A stretch of DNA of 64,000 nucleotides from Sparassis latifolia. Lineage: Eukaryota > Basidiomycota > Agaricomycetes > Polyporales > Sparassidaceae. The notes under the pieces are model-generated. The model saw only the letters and a program-made list of their open reading frames with translations, did no database searches and was not told the DNA's origin. Each line of letters starts with the position of its first letter. Positions within the stretch are counted from its first letter, which is position 1. The translations under genes were made by a program, and so were the position numbers. Below, in pieces: positions 51,057-61,404 of the stretch. The DNA is taken from NCBI GenBank assembly GCA_018466975.1, contig CM031559.1, positions 2,108,001 through 2,172,000 of the forward strand, read 5' to 3'.

Positions 51057-51323
51057 TGTAAAAAAGTATAATGGGAGGGGGTGAGACCTTATGACACTGA
51101 ACCTCAGATACAGTGTACCAAGCTCTATTCTGGAGCGTCGTGTGTGTATCAAGGTCATGGTGTCTAAAGTCTCTGACTTCAACACACCGACGCACACTCA
51201 ATACACGCAGAGCGCATACAAACAGTACACAACAGTTATGTAATACATGATGAGATTAGATAAGATTAGGGCACAAGTACCGCTTGGTACTTGTGCCCCA
51301 CAATATAACAGTGGCACGTTACA
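51057..51323 (-). repeat. 5' LTR of the gag-only element (267 bases)
   Basis: Copy of 48630-48882 with substitutions and a short insertion near its left end; plus-strand ends TGTAAA and GTTACA. Contains the same hairpin at 51269-51298. The divergence indicates an older insertion than Ty3-2. Confidence 0.8.
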
Positions 51324-52300
51324 TTGAGAAAATAAGGTAGAGGAGCCCCACTCGGTGATGTGAAGGCCTTAGTTAATGATGATACAATCTCGTCACATTC
51401 TTGTATGAGGAGCTGGTCCAGGAATGTAGGAATGGTTGGAATATTGTACCGTTTACCGAGTTGACAGTCGAGCTGCAGACGAAAGCGGTGGCGCATGTAG
51501 TCTGCAATTTGATTGGTAAGTTCTGCATCCATGCCTGTGTTTGATAGCTGGACAGTGAGGGCAAGATAATCTGAAGTGCGTTGAATGGCGATGACCACTC
51601 CATCGCCACTTCTGCCAACTCCGGATTCTGCTGTATTAGTGTAAGGCATTGGCGGCCTGCCAGGTACAGCGGTGGGTGAACGATCACCAGGATGGCACCC
51701 AACAGTGAGGACTAGTGTATTTCACTCAGTCAGCGTTGCCCGCCATTCACCTTTAGGCTAGCAGATGTTTCCAGCTTGCCCAAGTCCATGTGCTTCTCGA
51801 GCTGTTTAGCGCGAGGTGCAGGTGAGCGAGGACATCACGTACCTCCCTCACTTGTTGGAACCATCCTGGGGACAGACACAATGAGCCCGCGGGAAACTCA
51901 GCCCATTCTTGAGGATGTAAGAAGTACAATGGGTTGCGCCGCCAATTAATGGAAGAGGTGCAGAGCTTGCTCACTGCCAGAGCTGGATGCAGGGCAGTTG
52001 TGGCACGAACCATCTCTGCCAGATCAATTCATCAGAGAATGAGATGGCATGCAAGCCCATGCTAACCTGGCAGTCTGGTGCAAGCACCCCAGGAAGGATC
52101 CATGCCAAGATGTGCCCATGCAAGTCCACCAAGATGGTGGGCTCGTCAACACAGATCTCAGTGATGCTATAAGGGGGCAGCCATCTGCGCTCCAGGTCTG
52201 CCTCAAGAGCCTCGTTTTGGCCTGTTGGCTCAATGGACAGGCTATCACAATATCTGTCTACATCCCAGCCGAGTTGCACTATGAAAATGGCCGGTCAGTG
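51324..52300 (-). pseudogene. Decayed copy of an uncharacterised basidiomycete multi-copy gene
   Basis: Minus-strand coding at 52279-51971 (RRWLPPYSITEICVDEPTIL, VDLHGHILAWILPGVLAPDC), 52013-51753 (EWAEFPAGSLCLSPGWFQQV) and 51702-51340 (GAILVIVHPPLYLAGRQCLT, then LDCQLGKRYNIPTIPTFLDQ in another frame). The EPT-V/I-VD-G-ILAWxLPG block followed by PAGSxxxSPxWFQQ and a VVHPxLYxAGR block recurs in uncharacterised Agaricomycete proteins that I recall as very abundant and often transposon-linked. Several frameshifts. The gag-only element is inserted in its 3' part. Confidence 0.5.
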
Positions 52301-53211
52301 CAATGGCCCTCACGGCAGGAGCAGTGTCTACCTGGATTACGGAATGCATTTACAAGCACATCCGCAATACCATTGCACTCCAGGAGAAGTCCGGATGGGA
52401 TGCTGGCCAGCACAGAAAGCTCTGGCACAGAATGAGCTGCTTTGGTGGTAACATGAAGCTTGTGCCGAAACATCAGCTGCAAAACACCCGCTACCTGATC
52501 TGTCAATGGCATAGGTGGCTAATCGCTCATGTTGCTGATAAACACGATTAAGTTGTGGTCTGGCCTCTAGATGGCTTCCGCCAAGGTGCAGGTAAAGCAG
52601 TGCTCTCTGTGTGGTGCCAGACAGAGACTGGGGATGGGGGCAGGTTGGAACACTGCACTGAATACATGCTGCTGCCCACAATCTGCTCAGGAAGCCATGC
52701 ATGCACATATCACATATAACTCATGCCATAGGCCAGATTGGCAGACACTGCTCCACCATGCTGGTTGGCAGGCTGGATGATCTGCCAAGGCCAGGCCTTC
52801 AATGTGCGAGCGGTGATTGGCTCGGAGTGGAAGTCCGAGGTTGCGTGACATTTGTTGGACCAAAGATCAGTGATATCTGAGCAATGATCTTCACCAGATT
52901 GACTTCTTGGAGCAGCCATGAGATAGAGTTGGCACTGCACCTTCTTGCACAAACACTCATGAAGATTGGTATGTGAGCAATGTGTCGTGTTACGATGAGT
53001 GTACCCTTCTGGCAACTACCAGAGGTGAGACAGATGCAGGAGTCATAACCCTCCACCATGATGACATGGATAATATGTGCAAGCCCAGATCAGTCATCAG
53101 CATGTGCATGTTGAGTTGAGGTTATTCCGCCTGCACTGGGGTTTGAAACTTGCCTACGGATGAGAACTCAACTTGACTTGAAGGAAAAATCTACTCTGCC
53201 CCTCCTCCAAC
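52301..53211. other. No gene supported
   Basis: Short overlapping frames on both strands (for example 52337-52708 minus). It probably contains the upstream remains of the decayed gene ending at 51324 and spacer before the next one. No repeat noticed. Confidence 0.35.
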
Positions 53212-55620
53212 ATGCCAACAAAATTTGCGATCCTCCTTGAGTACCAGGCCATAGTTTCTGACAAGCTGCAGTCCTATGACTCTGCAAATGCGATGGCTTG
53301 CAAGACCATAGTAAAAGGCCTGCGCACCAAGCTCAAGTCAGAATTTCAAGACATCGAAAAATACGACAAAATTACCATCGACACCGTAGGTGGGACTGCA
53401 CCATTTTTGCACATGCGTTGATATGTGAGGTAGAAAATCTGCAAATGGTTGAACAATTGCATCAGGCATGAGAAAGAAAAGCCAACCAAGAAGTCAATGC
53501 ATGTGGCGGGAAAGCCCACCAGCTTCAAAGTTTGGGACGTGTTGGAGAGGCAGAGAGTCATGGAAGCCGCCAACTGAGTGGTGACGGAAGGGAACACCAC
53601 AGTCAGAGTAGTGTGGAAGAAGGTGTGGAGCACAGAGTGGGCAAAGCTCACAGAGGAAGAGAAGGTGGTGTATGAGGAAAAGGCCCAGAACTGGACCAAT
53701 GGAACTCTAGATGATGAGACTAAAGTGAAGTGCGTTGAGAACTATACCGCGCTGGCCGTTACACTGAGAATTGTCCAGAATGCAAGAGCACAAGATGATA
53801 TCTTACCTCACCAAGTTTGCCAACACAATGTGGGATGCGATGGGAGTCAGAATGGCCTACATGCTGGCCTACCCCATGGAGGGAGGTACTGTCAGAGTGG
53901 AAATGTAAGCAGGCCGCTCCGCCTTATGCCAGCATGAGCTAACGGACACCCAGGATGGACCTGAATCATAACATTGGCGAAGCCACCGCTTTCAGTTCTC
54001 ACCCCAGCTGGTTGACCGCCTTCAGTCCCATCAGCAAGAACTTTGCATATTGGGCCCAGGGAGCATATGGTTAGTGGGGAGATGCATGTTACCTGGCCTA
54101 GTGTAATGCTCACCATTCCTCCAGGGCTGACGGAGGCTGTTGTGGAGCTGAAGAAGATGCCAGCTGCACCTAAGAGAGCGATGGATGCCATCCGCCTGAA
54201 CAAGAATGGCTATCTGCTCCTACCGCCAATGTGCAGCTGAGCTTGAATGTCAAAAAGAATCAAGTCAGGGAGTTTCTGAATTATCACTATGGTCAGTGAC
54301 TCAATTCAGCTCGATTTATTTATGCTGACCTTGTAGCAGCGTTGGTGACAGGTGATCATGATGCCAAGATGCCATGGAAGAAGTTCAGTGAGGCCCAACC
54401 TTTGGCGGACTTCATCTCACCAGACATGCTCCCCGCAGACTGTGTAATCATTGATCCCTCGAAGATGACACAGAATCAGGTCGAGGCACTCCTGAACCAC
54501 TGGCGAGTGAGTGAAATTGCCCATGAGATGGAAGAAATGATGCAGTTCTTGAAGTGCTGGAACAAGAAGGGCATTGCCATCCTCGCCAAGTATGATCCAC
54601 TTCCACCACTGGAGCCATTCGTCGAAGATGATCATCAGGGCAATGTAAAAAAGGCTGGGTCCAGTGACAGCCACAAACGCAATGTGGATAAGATGGCCAA
54701 GGCAAAGGCGAAGGCGAAGAAGGGTGGTGGTGGTGGTGGCAGTGGCGGTGCTAGTGGAAGTCGAAAGGCTCACAAGACTCACAGTTGTGAGGAATCTGAA
54801 GAGGCCCAAAGCAGTGATGATGACAAAGGAGACATGCCAGAGCCGCCATACCAGAACACATCAGAGGATGAGCCTGTTGGCCGTGAGCATTCGCCAGTGC
54901 CTACTAACAATGACCTGGTGAAAGAATTAGCAGGCAAAGTGCCGGCAGCAGTTGGCACTCTGTTTGAACCTCACATCCATCTCAGGAGGCAGGTATTTCT
55001 TCACAGCCTTTGTGCGGAGCAGCGATATCTGAAGATGGTCAACATCATGCAGCGGACTTTCAATGTGAGCTTCACACTAGGCACTGCGCACTTTCACTGA
55101 TCATCTTGAGTACTTAAGCTGCCACCCGGAGAAATCAGACGAGTTGAAGACATTCCTTGGAGCATCTGGAACTATGGCAGGCACCACCTACCTCCATTGC
55201 TGCATCAGACAGCGGATATGAATGCAGTGGATGATTAGCTGGATCGCAAGCCCTGGGTAAGCAAGCATGGCTCCACCAGTGCTGCTGAGGCTCATCAGTG
55301 TGGCTTGGTCATTGGCATGCTGCTCCGTGACTTACATGCAATCCAATTTGTCGAGGAGGGTGAGGAGAATGCACTGCCACCATTTATGGTGAACTCTCTG
55401 CTATCGTTTGATTTGGCAGAAGACCTCCTGGAGCGCTGCATCTTGATCACGACCGATGTGGAGAATGGCAACCTCACCAGGCCCTCCATTCCAAGGTTGC
55501 CTTCTGCCAGGCTGAATAAGGCTGGGAAGCACATTGAGGCCTTGGCTGCCCATGATGAAGATCACCAGGAGGGTGGCTCAGGTCCTGCATCATTGGCAGA
55601 GCCCACTTGGTGAAGGAACA
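53212..55620 (+). pseudogene. Decayed third member of the HMG-like/basic multi-copy family
   Basis: The ATG at 53212 opens MPTKFAILLEYQAIV...; after a stop the coding continues KICKWLNNCIRHEKEKPTKK, like KLYKWFSNRNRRKARQ in the gene at 23773. Next is an HMG-box-like stretch (STEWAKLTEEEKVVYEEKAQ, about 53635-53690) and a segment AMGVRMAYMLAYPMEGGTVR in another frame. PPGLTEAVVELKKMPAAPKR and a long frame 54342-55100 follow (DHDAKMPWKKFSEAQPLADF, DPSKMTQNQVEALLNHWRVS), with a Lys/Ala- and Gly-rich linker and an acidic tail. A last piece (55305-55613) reads LLRDLHAIQFVEEGEENALP. At least five frame changes. The PWKKF...DPSKM...LLxxW block is familiar from uncharacterised basidiomycete proteins. 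Possibly a domesticated or hitchhiking transposon gene; function unknown. Confidence 0.6.
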
Positions 55621-55633
55621 GCCTCTGCACTTC

Positions 55634-55675
55634 AGGGTACCCTTCCGACCTAGCTCTTAGCTTCAACATAATCTA
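55634..55675. repeat. Copy 2 of a 42-base word also at about 47811-47852
   Basis: CCGACCTAGCTCTTAGCTTC then AACATAATCTA here; CTGACCTAGCTCTTAGCTTC then AACATAATTTA at 47811-47852. Both are preceded by AGGGTA. One CpG difference reads as C-to-T. The two copies are 7.8 kb apart in direct orientation. Confidence 0.75.
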
Positions 55676-56210
55676 TATTGTGTCATGGCTAAGAGCTTCT
55701 CAGGTGTCAGACTGACCATGGTATCTATGTAAGTCCCATGGCCTTATAGGGGAAGTACCTGACCAAGGGAAGGCCATGAAGGGCTAATACCTAGGGACAT
55801 CCAATAGTCATCCTGTTTAACCCTGTGTTGTCCTATTGCCATGGGAAATCCATGGAGGTCCTTGGTCATTGTCACCTGTCACATGGTGGTAGGGGTCAAT
55901 ATGTATTTCCCGCTCATTATTTCTCTGCCAAATTGGCAGCCACTGGGACTGTATACCTATCGTAGATGCTTTCTACATATACTGTAAACACTGTTATCTG
56001 AATTTTATTGTAATGAAAATAGCTGCTTGCTGTCAGCTGTTACTTCTCACTTTTTGTGCTTGCTCCATCACATCGTATGAGCAAGGAGGAAATTATAGTC
56101 TAGAACAGCACGCTGGCTGAAGTGTGAGCATCAGGTCTACTCAAATCACTAGTCTCAGTTATAAGCAAGGCTTGCATTGACACATAGGATGTTCTTACTA
56201 GTGATAACAA

Positions 56211-56373
56211 GTAAGGAGGACATGAGAAACTGCTGAGCAGCACCTCAACAAGAAAGTGAACTAGGTAAGGAGGATGTGAGAAACTGCCGAGCAGTATCTG
56301 AACAAGAAAGTAACTAAGTAAGGAGGACGTGAGAAACTGCAAAGCAGTATCTCAACAAGAAATTGAACTAAGT
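56211..56373. repeat. Tandem repeat, three units of about 54 bases
   Basis: Each unit reads TAAGGAGGAC, then GTGAGAAACTGC, GAGCAGTATCT and AACAAGAAAGTGAACT, with small variations. Non-coding. Confidence 0.85.
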
Positions 56374-56389
56374 CTGCACCTTTTGCAAA

Positions 56390-57027
56390 CTATCAATATT
56401 AGTCTCTGACACAATGATATTATGTCCAAAGGGTGCACACTCCTCTCTTAATTGTGCCAAAGTTGTAGGTCATTCCAGTGCAGCAGCCTCAGCAGCTTCC
56501 ACCAACTGCTGTGTCTTCTCTTCCTGTACATCCACCTGTATGTGGGTAGCAAGCACCAATATCTCAAGTGCAGACACCTTTGCTTCAAGATTTAGGATCG
56601 TCGACTGAGCATTTGTATGCTACATCTCCAATGAGTGAGACAGTTCGAGCACAGACTCGAGCTGCTTTGACAGTGTGTTGAGGCGTTCAGTGACATCCTC
56701 TGAGGAAGAAGCAGGAACATGGGGGACAGGTGGAGACAATGGCGAGTGCAGATGAGCATGAAGGTGAGACAGGTCTGAGTTGCCACCTTGAAGATGGATG
56801 GGATGCGAATCATAGTCCTCATCATTGTCACTCATGCCCATCCCAGTTGGCTCAGGCATTCTTGGGCGCCCTAACTCCTCCCTTCTCCACCTTCAGTCTT
56901 CTTCCTCTTGCTCAGTGGCTAGCTGTTCTTCATCCTCTTCATCAACTCATTCCAGTTTATGCGGGACAACTGTCGCAATGCTACGTGCATTATCATCATC
57001 TCCGAGTAAATCTCCGTCATAATTCAT
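56390..57027 (-). pseudogene. Coiled-coil gag-like protein, decayed by stops
   Basis: ATG at 57027 (MNYDGDLLGDDDNARSIATV), then a stop, VDEEDEEQLATEQEEED, a stop, RWRREELGRPRMPEPTGMGM and SDNDEDYDSHPIHLQGGN, then SSEDVTERLNTLSKQLESVL, a stop, AQSTILNLEAKVSALEILVL, VDVQEEKTQQLVEAAEAAALE, a stop, and LAQLREECAPFGHNIIVSET. The frame is otherwise constant, so the damage is almost only nonsense substitution; the first two are TGA where CGA (Arg) would fit. Acidic N-terminus plus long coiled coil is usual for the gag-like ORF of basidiomycete LTR elements. Confidence 0.6.
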
Positions 57028-57127
57028 TTTGTCCTGATGCTGCCGCTGGTGAATAGGACTGCCATTCTGGTGCTGTCTGTACACCTATCAAGCAGGTTCT
57101 GCGCACCAGCTGGGCTGTCCACAGTCA

Positions 57128-57540
57128 TACATGGATCTCCTGACAGGTTACTCCAAGGAGCTACATCTCTCCTGTGTGGGCCTATGGATGTCCCAGAGGG
57201 CCATGGCACTATACATGGATCTCCCGACAGATCACTCTGGGGAGTTACATCTCTCCCGTATGGGCCTACGGATTTCCCAAAGGGCCATCACAGCATATGT
57301 GGATCTCCCAACAGGTGATTCTAGGGAGGTACATCTCTCCCGTATGGGCCTACAGATGTCCCAAAGGGCAATGCCAGTCTTCACGTATCTCCCAACAGGT
57401 CACTCTGGGGAGTTACATCTCTCCCGTATGGGCCTACGGATGTCCCAAAGGGCCATCATATCTCTCAACAAGTTATTCTAGGGAGGTACAACACTCCTAT
57501 CTGGGCAAATGGACATCCCAATGGCTATGTCAGAGATATA
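57128..57540. repeat. Minisatellite with about 84-base unit, five copies
   Basis: Units begin at about 57129, 57213, 57297, 57383 and 57455; each holds TGGATCTCCC, ACATCTCTCCCGTATGGGCC and ATGTCCCAAAGGGC. The unit is 28 codons, so a frame stays open and reads (MDLPTGHSGELHLSRMGLRM, SQRA)n on the plus strand. I regard the coding as a by-product of the period. Confidence 0.88.
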
Positions 57541-57635
57541 CAGACATACTTGGATTTCCGAAGTTGTATACCTCCCACTCATCTGTGTCACAGTTTTAAC
57601 TAGACAATTTGAGCAATCCTACTTGTTACAAAGTT

Positions 57636-60600
57636 CTAGAGGTGAAGCACCCACTTGCGCGAGGATTGACTAACCATTCGCATGACTCCATCATCGAAGA
57701 GACTATCGGAGTCAAAATCTACCGCACTGGGATGATATGCATCGGTCAATGCAGCACCCTCAGCAGCATCAAGGAGTTCACCATCATCTTCGGGATCCGT
57801 GGCCTCATCAAAGCTCACCTCATCTTCATCGTTGGCATCCCGCGCAGCGTTCACGGAGCGGATACCATCACCTTCATCATCCCAGCTTCCGGTGATCTCA
57901 TATGCAGCTGCTGCAGTTAGCTGTGCTTCGGATGGACCCCAGGTCTCGGTCATGTCTCGTTTGCAAGGGATCATGCGTACTCGGGCCTGCCACGTCACAC
58001 ACAGCCGGCATAACGACTCACGTTGACAGTCAAGCTGGTAGAGGAGGTCTGGATTGTCACCTGCATATAATCAGACCACTGCGACAGAGAGAGAACTGCA
58101 GTGAGACTTACCTGCATCCACGCAAGCCCTCTCATTGCTCGTCCACTCCTCCGCAAACCACTCTTGCAGAGAACACCTTTCTTCCCGCAACCGCTCCTCC
58201 TCCTCATTGCAGCGATCTAGTAAGAGGCGATTCTTGATGCCTTCGCGAACAGTCTCATCACCGAGCCAATGCGGGACCGCGGCAATGTCGTCATCATCAT
58301 CGAGGCCGACGTCTTGCCAAATATCGTCATCGACGTCAAGCTTGAAGAGGCCGTTGCCTTGAATCAGCTGCGGCGATACTGCGTATCGCGGGGCCTTGCG
58401 TTGCTTGATGAGAAGGTCCATCTGCTTGCACAAGTCGTTGTAGGTCTTGGCCAGCTTGAGGATGCCGGGCTCGCGACGCTTGATTGACGACTCAGCGTGA
58501 GAGCTGAGGGCGTTGTTGATCAAACGTGAGAGCTGCAGCCGCTCACCAACTCCCAACGCAGTCTTCTTACGTTGCAAGGCTTGCTTGACGTTCACTACTT
58601 TAGACCTTGCCTCCATCAGCTTTAAGCTGACCTCCTCGATGCTGAATATGTCGTCGTCGTCACCAAGTAACTTGAGTTCCAGTAGGCGCACGCTCTCATT
58701 GTACGCGCCGAGCATCTTCTGCAGTGCCAGGATTGTCTGGATTGCCTTCTTTCCTTTATCGCGAGAACGCCCTGAAGTATGCGGATCAGTATCACATTTG
58801 CATGATAAGAGATATGAATGAACGACGTACGAGGCGCGGGCTTGGTTTGATCGCGAACCTGTGCCGCCCATTGCTCACGTAACACCTCATCTGTGATCCC
58901 ACATTGCTCAACTGCTTCCGCCGCTACGAGTCTCTTGGCCTGGCATTGCTTCCACTTCTTATTGAGCCAATGACCGAGGCTGAAGAGGGACTGCTGGTCA
59001 AGATACTTTACTTGTGCATCGAGAACGAACAGGCGCTGATGATACTAAAGTAGCGGTTAGATTTTGATGCACAACAAGCACGCCGAAACACTCACCCCAG
59101 AGACACGAAGAGATGGTATTAGCTTTCGGATTGAGCTCCAGAAGCGTTCACAACCCTCCCCGTCCGTGAGCCCAAATCCAATGCATTTCCTCAGATGGTA
59201 TATCAGTTGGCATGGCCATTGATGCCCGTACGCGTGAAAGATCGAGACAGCGAACATGATGCGGTCGAACAAATCCCCGAGAAGGTCCCACTTGACGCAA
59301 CTCCGGTGCAGCTGGCAGGCGATATCATACAAGATCCCGACGGTGGTGGAACGGGGTAGATGCGCGAAGAGCCATTGAATGAGAGCGAGAGCGTAATGTT
59401 GTTTCTCCCCTGCCGAGGTCATGTTTACTAACCAAAGGACGCGATCGTGCCTGCACAGCAATGCCATCAGGCCGGTGTCCGAGAAAAACTGTGTGCTAGC
59501 CTTCTCGCGCTTTTCATCGGCGGCGAGGAAGGATTCATGGCAGCCATCGAGCACAGACCTTGGTACCTTGAGGCCTTCTTCATACCCATCATCGTCGTCG
59601 GCCGAAACGGGAGGTTGGGCACGGCGCCGCCCAGTGTCCCTACTTGGTCGAATTTGCTCAACATACGACTCCATTTTCTTCACCTCCTCCTCCGGGATGA
59701 AGACTGACTCCTCGGCTTCGCGTGGATGATCATGCCCGTCTCCCTTCCCCCTTCTACGTTTTTGAGTGAAACAAGCGTCGATACAAACGATCACATCTGG
59801 ACTGAAGACAAATGAGTTTCGATTTACAGTCAGTAAATAGCGTAGCACAGCTCACATATCGTTACCGTCTTGTTGCGCCTTTCCACCGAAGCACAACGGA
59901 CATCGCTTGCGCAAGTACTCACTTGGTCTCAGCAGGTCCTCCGGCGGTGTGAACGGCTTGCTCTGTCCAGCATGCCCTCCATCTACGGCGGGAGATGACA
60001 GCTTCGACGGCGAACGCGTTGGTGACTCCGAGCGTGAGTGCGTCGGTGACTCCGAGTTCGAGGGCGTCGGAGACTTCGAGGTCGAGCGCATCGGTGACTC
60101 CGAGGTCGAGCGCATCGGTGAATCCGAGGTCGAGCGCATCGGTGAATCCGAGGGCAAGCACGATTGCGAGCGCGAATCGAAGTGCGATGAAGAGGCGAAG
60201 GCCGAGGGCAATGGCGAGGGGAAGGGAGCAAGGCGCGTTGAGCCAATATCTGCGAAGACAGTCAATACGATGCGTTCGGTCAAATGCGCTACTAACGTAC
60301 CAGGTGTCGAATCGTGATGTCGACTCACAGGCCTCATGCAAGACAGAACATCGGGCTTGTTCGACAGCATCCTGCACGTGTCTCTTGGTCGCATTGAGGA
60401 GGTTTGAGTACCAGAGGAGCGCGTTTCCGAATCGTCGACGCAATGAGTCCTACTGGTGACGTGAGCAGCTATATAAATAGAGCAGTAAGGAGAATTCATA
60501 CCCTTGTCGTGAGCTTATATCCCCGGTCCCCGAGAAATGCTTCTAACGTCGCACAGAACGACGTGGTGTTAGGAGGTAGGCGGACAAATAGCTGTTGAGT

Positions 60601-61404
60601 AAATCGCAGCAGATTCAGGTCCACGGTGAGTGTGGGTGCCTGAGGCGCGCAGGGGAACAGCCCGCGCGAGAGTAACTGTAGAGCAGCAGGCGAGCATAAA
60701 CAAACATTGATATTTACATAGCGAAGAGCTGCAATTCATGAGCATAGGATCATGTACCACAGGGAAAGGAAACCTACATTCGAAGTAGACACACACAACC
60801 TTCAGCGTTCTTACGTGCTCACCACTGCAGGTGCACGCACGTGGGATGTCAACGTTTTGACGCAATGATTCGCTCAACCGAAGTAATTCCATGTGGGGAA
60901 GGAGCAGCGAAGGTATGACCTCCGTCGCCCACCTCTGCCACTGGCGGGCCTTCTTCTGCCGGAGGCGTGCCGCTCGGATGGCGGCCGGTTCATCAAGCAA
61001 GGACGTGTAAACGCCGTCGAAAAAAAAAGCTCCGGACTTGAAACAGGAAGATCGTCGACATGTGAAAGGAATGGATCGTCTGAACTAGGAACCCCTTGCT
61101 GAGTAGCGGACGGACCGTGCTGTGTGCGGGTGGAAAATCGACCTCTCGGAAGGTTGGCATGCGTGAAATTGAGGCGGCCAGGCAGCGTTACCAGGCTCTC
61201 GGGGCCAGGCAGGAAAAGATGCTTTGCACCGTGGGGTCGCCTTTGTTGAGGGAAGTCTATAGGCTGGATGAGATGAACATGTGACGTAGGGGTTTTTTCA
61301 GGAGAGGTCAAACGAGAAACTGAGCGAGAAGATGGCTGGGATGATGAAGGATGCACGGGAGATGAACCTTTAGAATAATGAGCCCTGGGTCGGCGGAAGG
61401 ACAT
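57636..61404 (-). pseudogene. KDZ (Kyakuja-Dileera-Zisupton) transposase with CxC domain, one frameshift
   Basis: A nearly complete gene of about nine exons starting at ATG 61404. The N-terminus is Ser/Pro rich; then FDGVYTSLLDEP, RQWQRWATEVIPSLLLPHME and the CxC zinc region (RACTCSGEH, VNVCLCSPAALQLLSRGLFP; about 60800-60650), DSLRRRFGNALLWYSNLL, a Ser-Pro repeat linker and RPSEYLRKRCPLCFGG. The transposase core follows: DVIVCIDACFTQKR (59800), VPRSVLDGCHESFLAADEKR, LCRHDRVLWLVNMTSAGEKQ, ILYDIACQLH, FHAYGHQWPCQLIYHLRKCI and GFGLTDGEGCERFWSSIRKL (to 59090). A helical C-terminus (58990-58100) and VTWQARVRMIPCKRDMTETW-GPS end with an acidic tail at 57636. Introns are about 50 bases and in phase. 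The only break I see is at a run of nine T/A at 61020-61028. It would cut and paste DNA; terminal repeats not located. Confidence 0.88.
60025..60170 (-). repeat. Ser-Pro tandem repeat coding segment in the KDZ gene
   Basis: Repeats of 24-30 bases encode (S-E/D-S-P-M-R-S-T)-like units about six times in the linker between the CxC domain and the core. Confidence 0.75.

Larger units (their letters stand above)
48630..51323 (-). mobile_element. Non-autonomous LTR element with gag-like ORFs only (TR-GAG-like)
   Basis: Two similar LTRs (48630-48882 and 51057-51323) bound 2.2 kb with minus-strand ORFs but no RT or integrase. A polypurine tract (minus-sense GTGGGGGAGGG) abuts the 48882 edge, which fixes the minus orientation. 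The flanking 5-mers (TGAAG and TTGAG) do not match exactly. Its insertion splits decayed transposase-like sequence. The architecture matches terminal-repeat elements that keep only GAG; mobilisation would need a helper element. Confidence 0.75.
55621..56400. other. Non-coding with tandem repeat
   Basis: No gene. The first bases (about 55634-55675) repeat a word found at about 47811-47852. A tandem repeat lies at 56211-56373. Confidence 0.5.

Noticed and set aside
59919..60443. 174-codon minus frame and 136/154-codon plus frames over the Ser-Pro repeat
   Set aside because: Shadows of the repeated KDZ linker; a 24-30 base repeat keeps several frames open.
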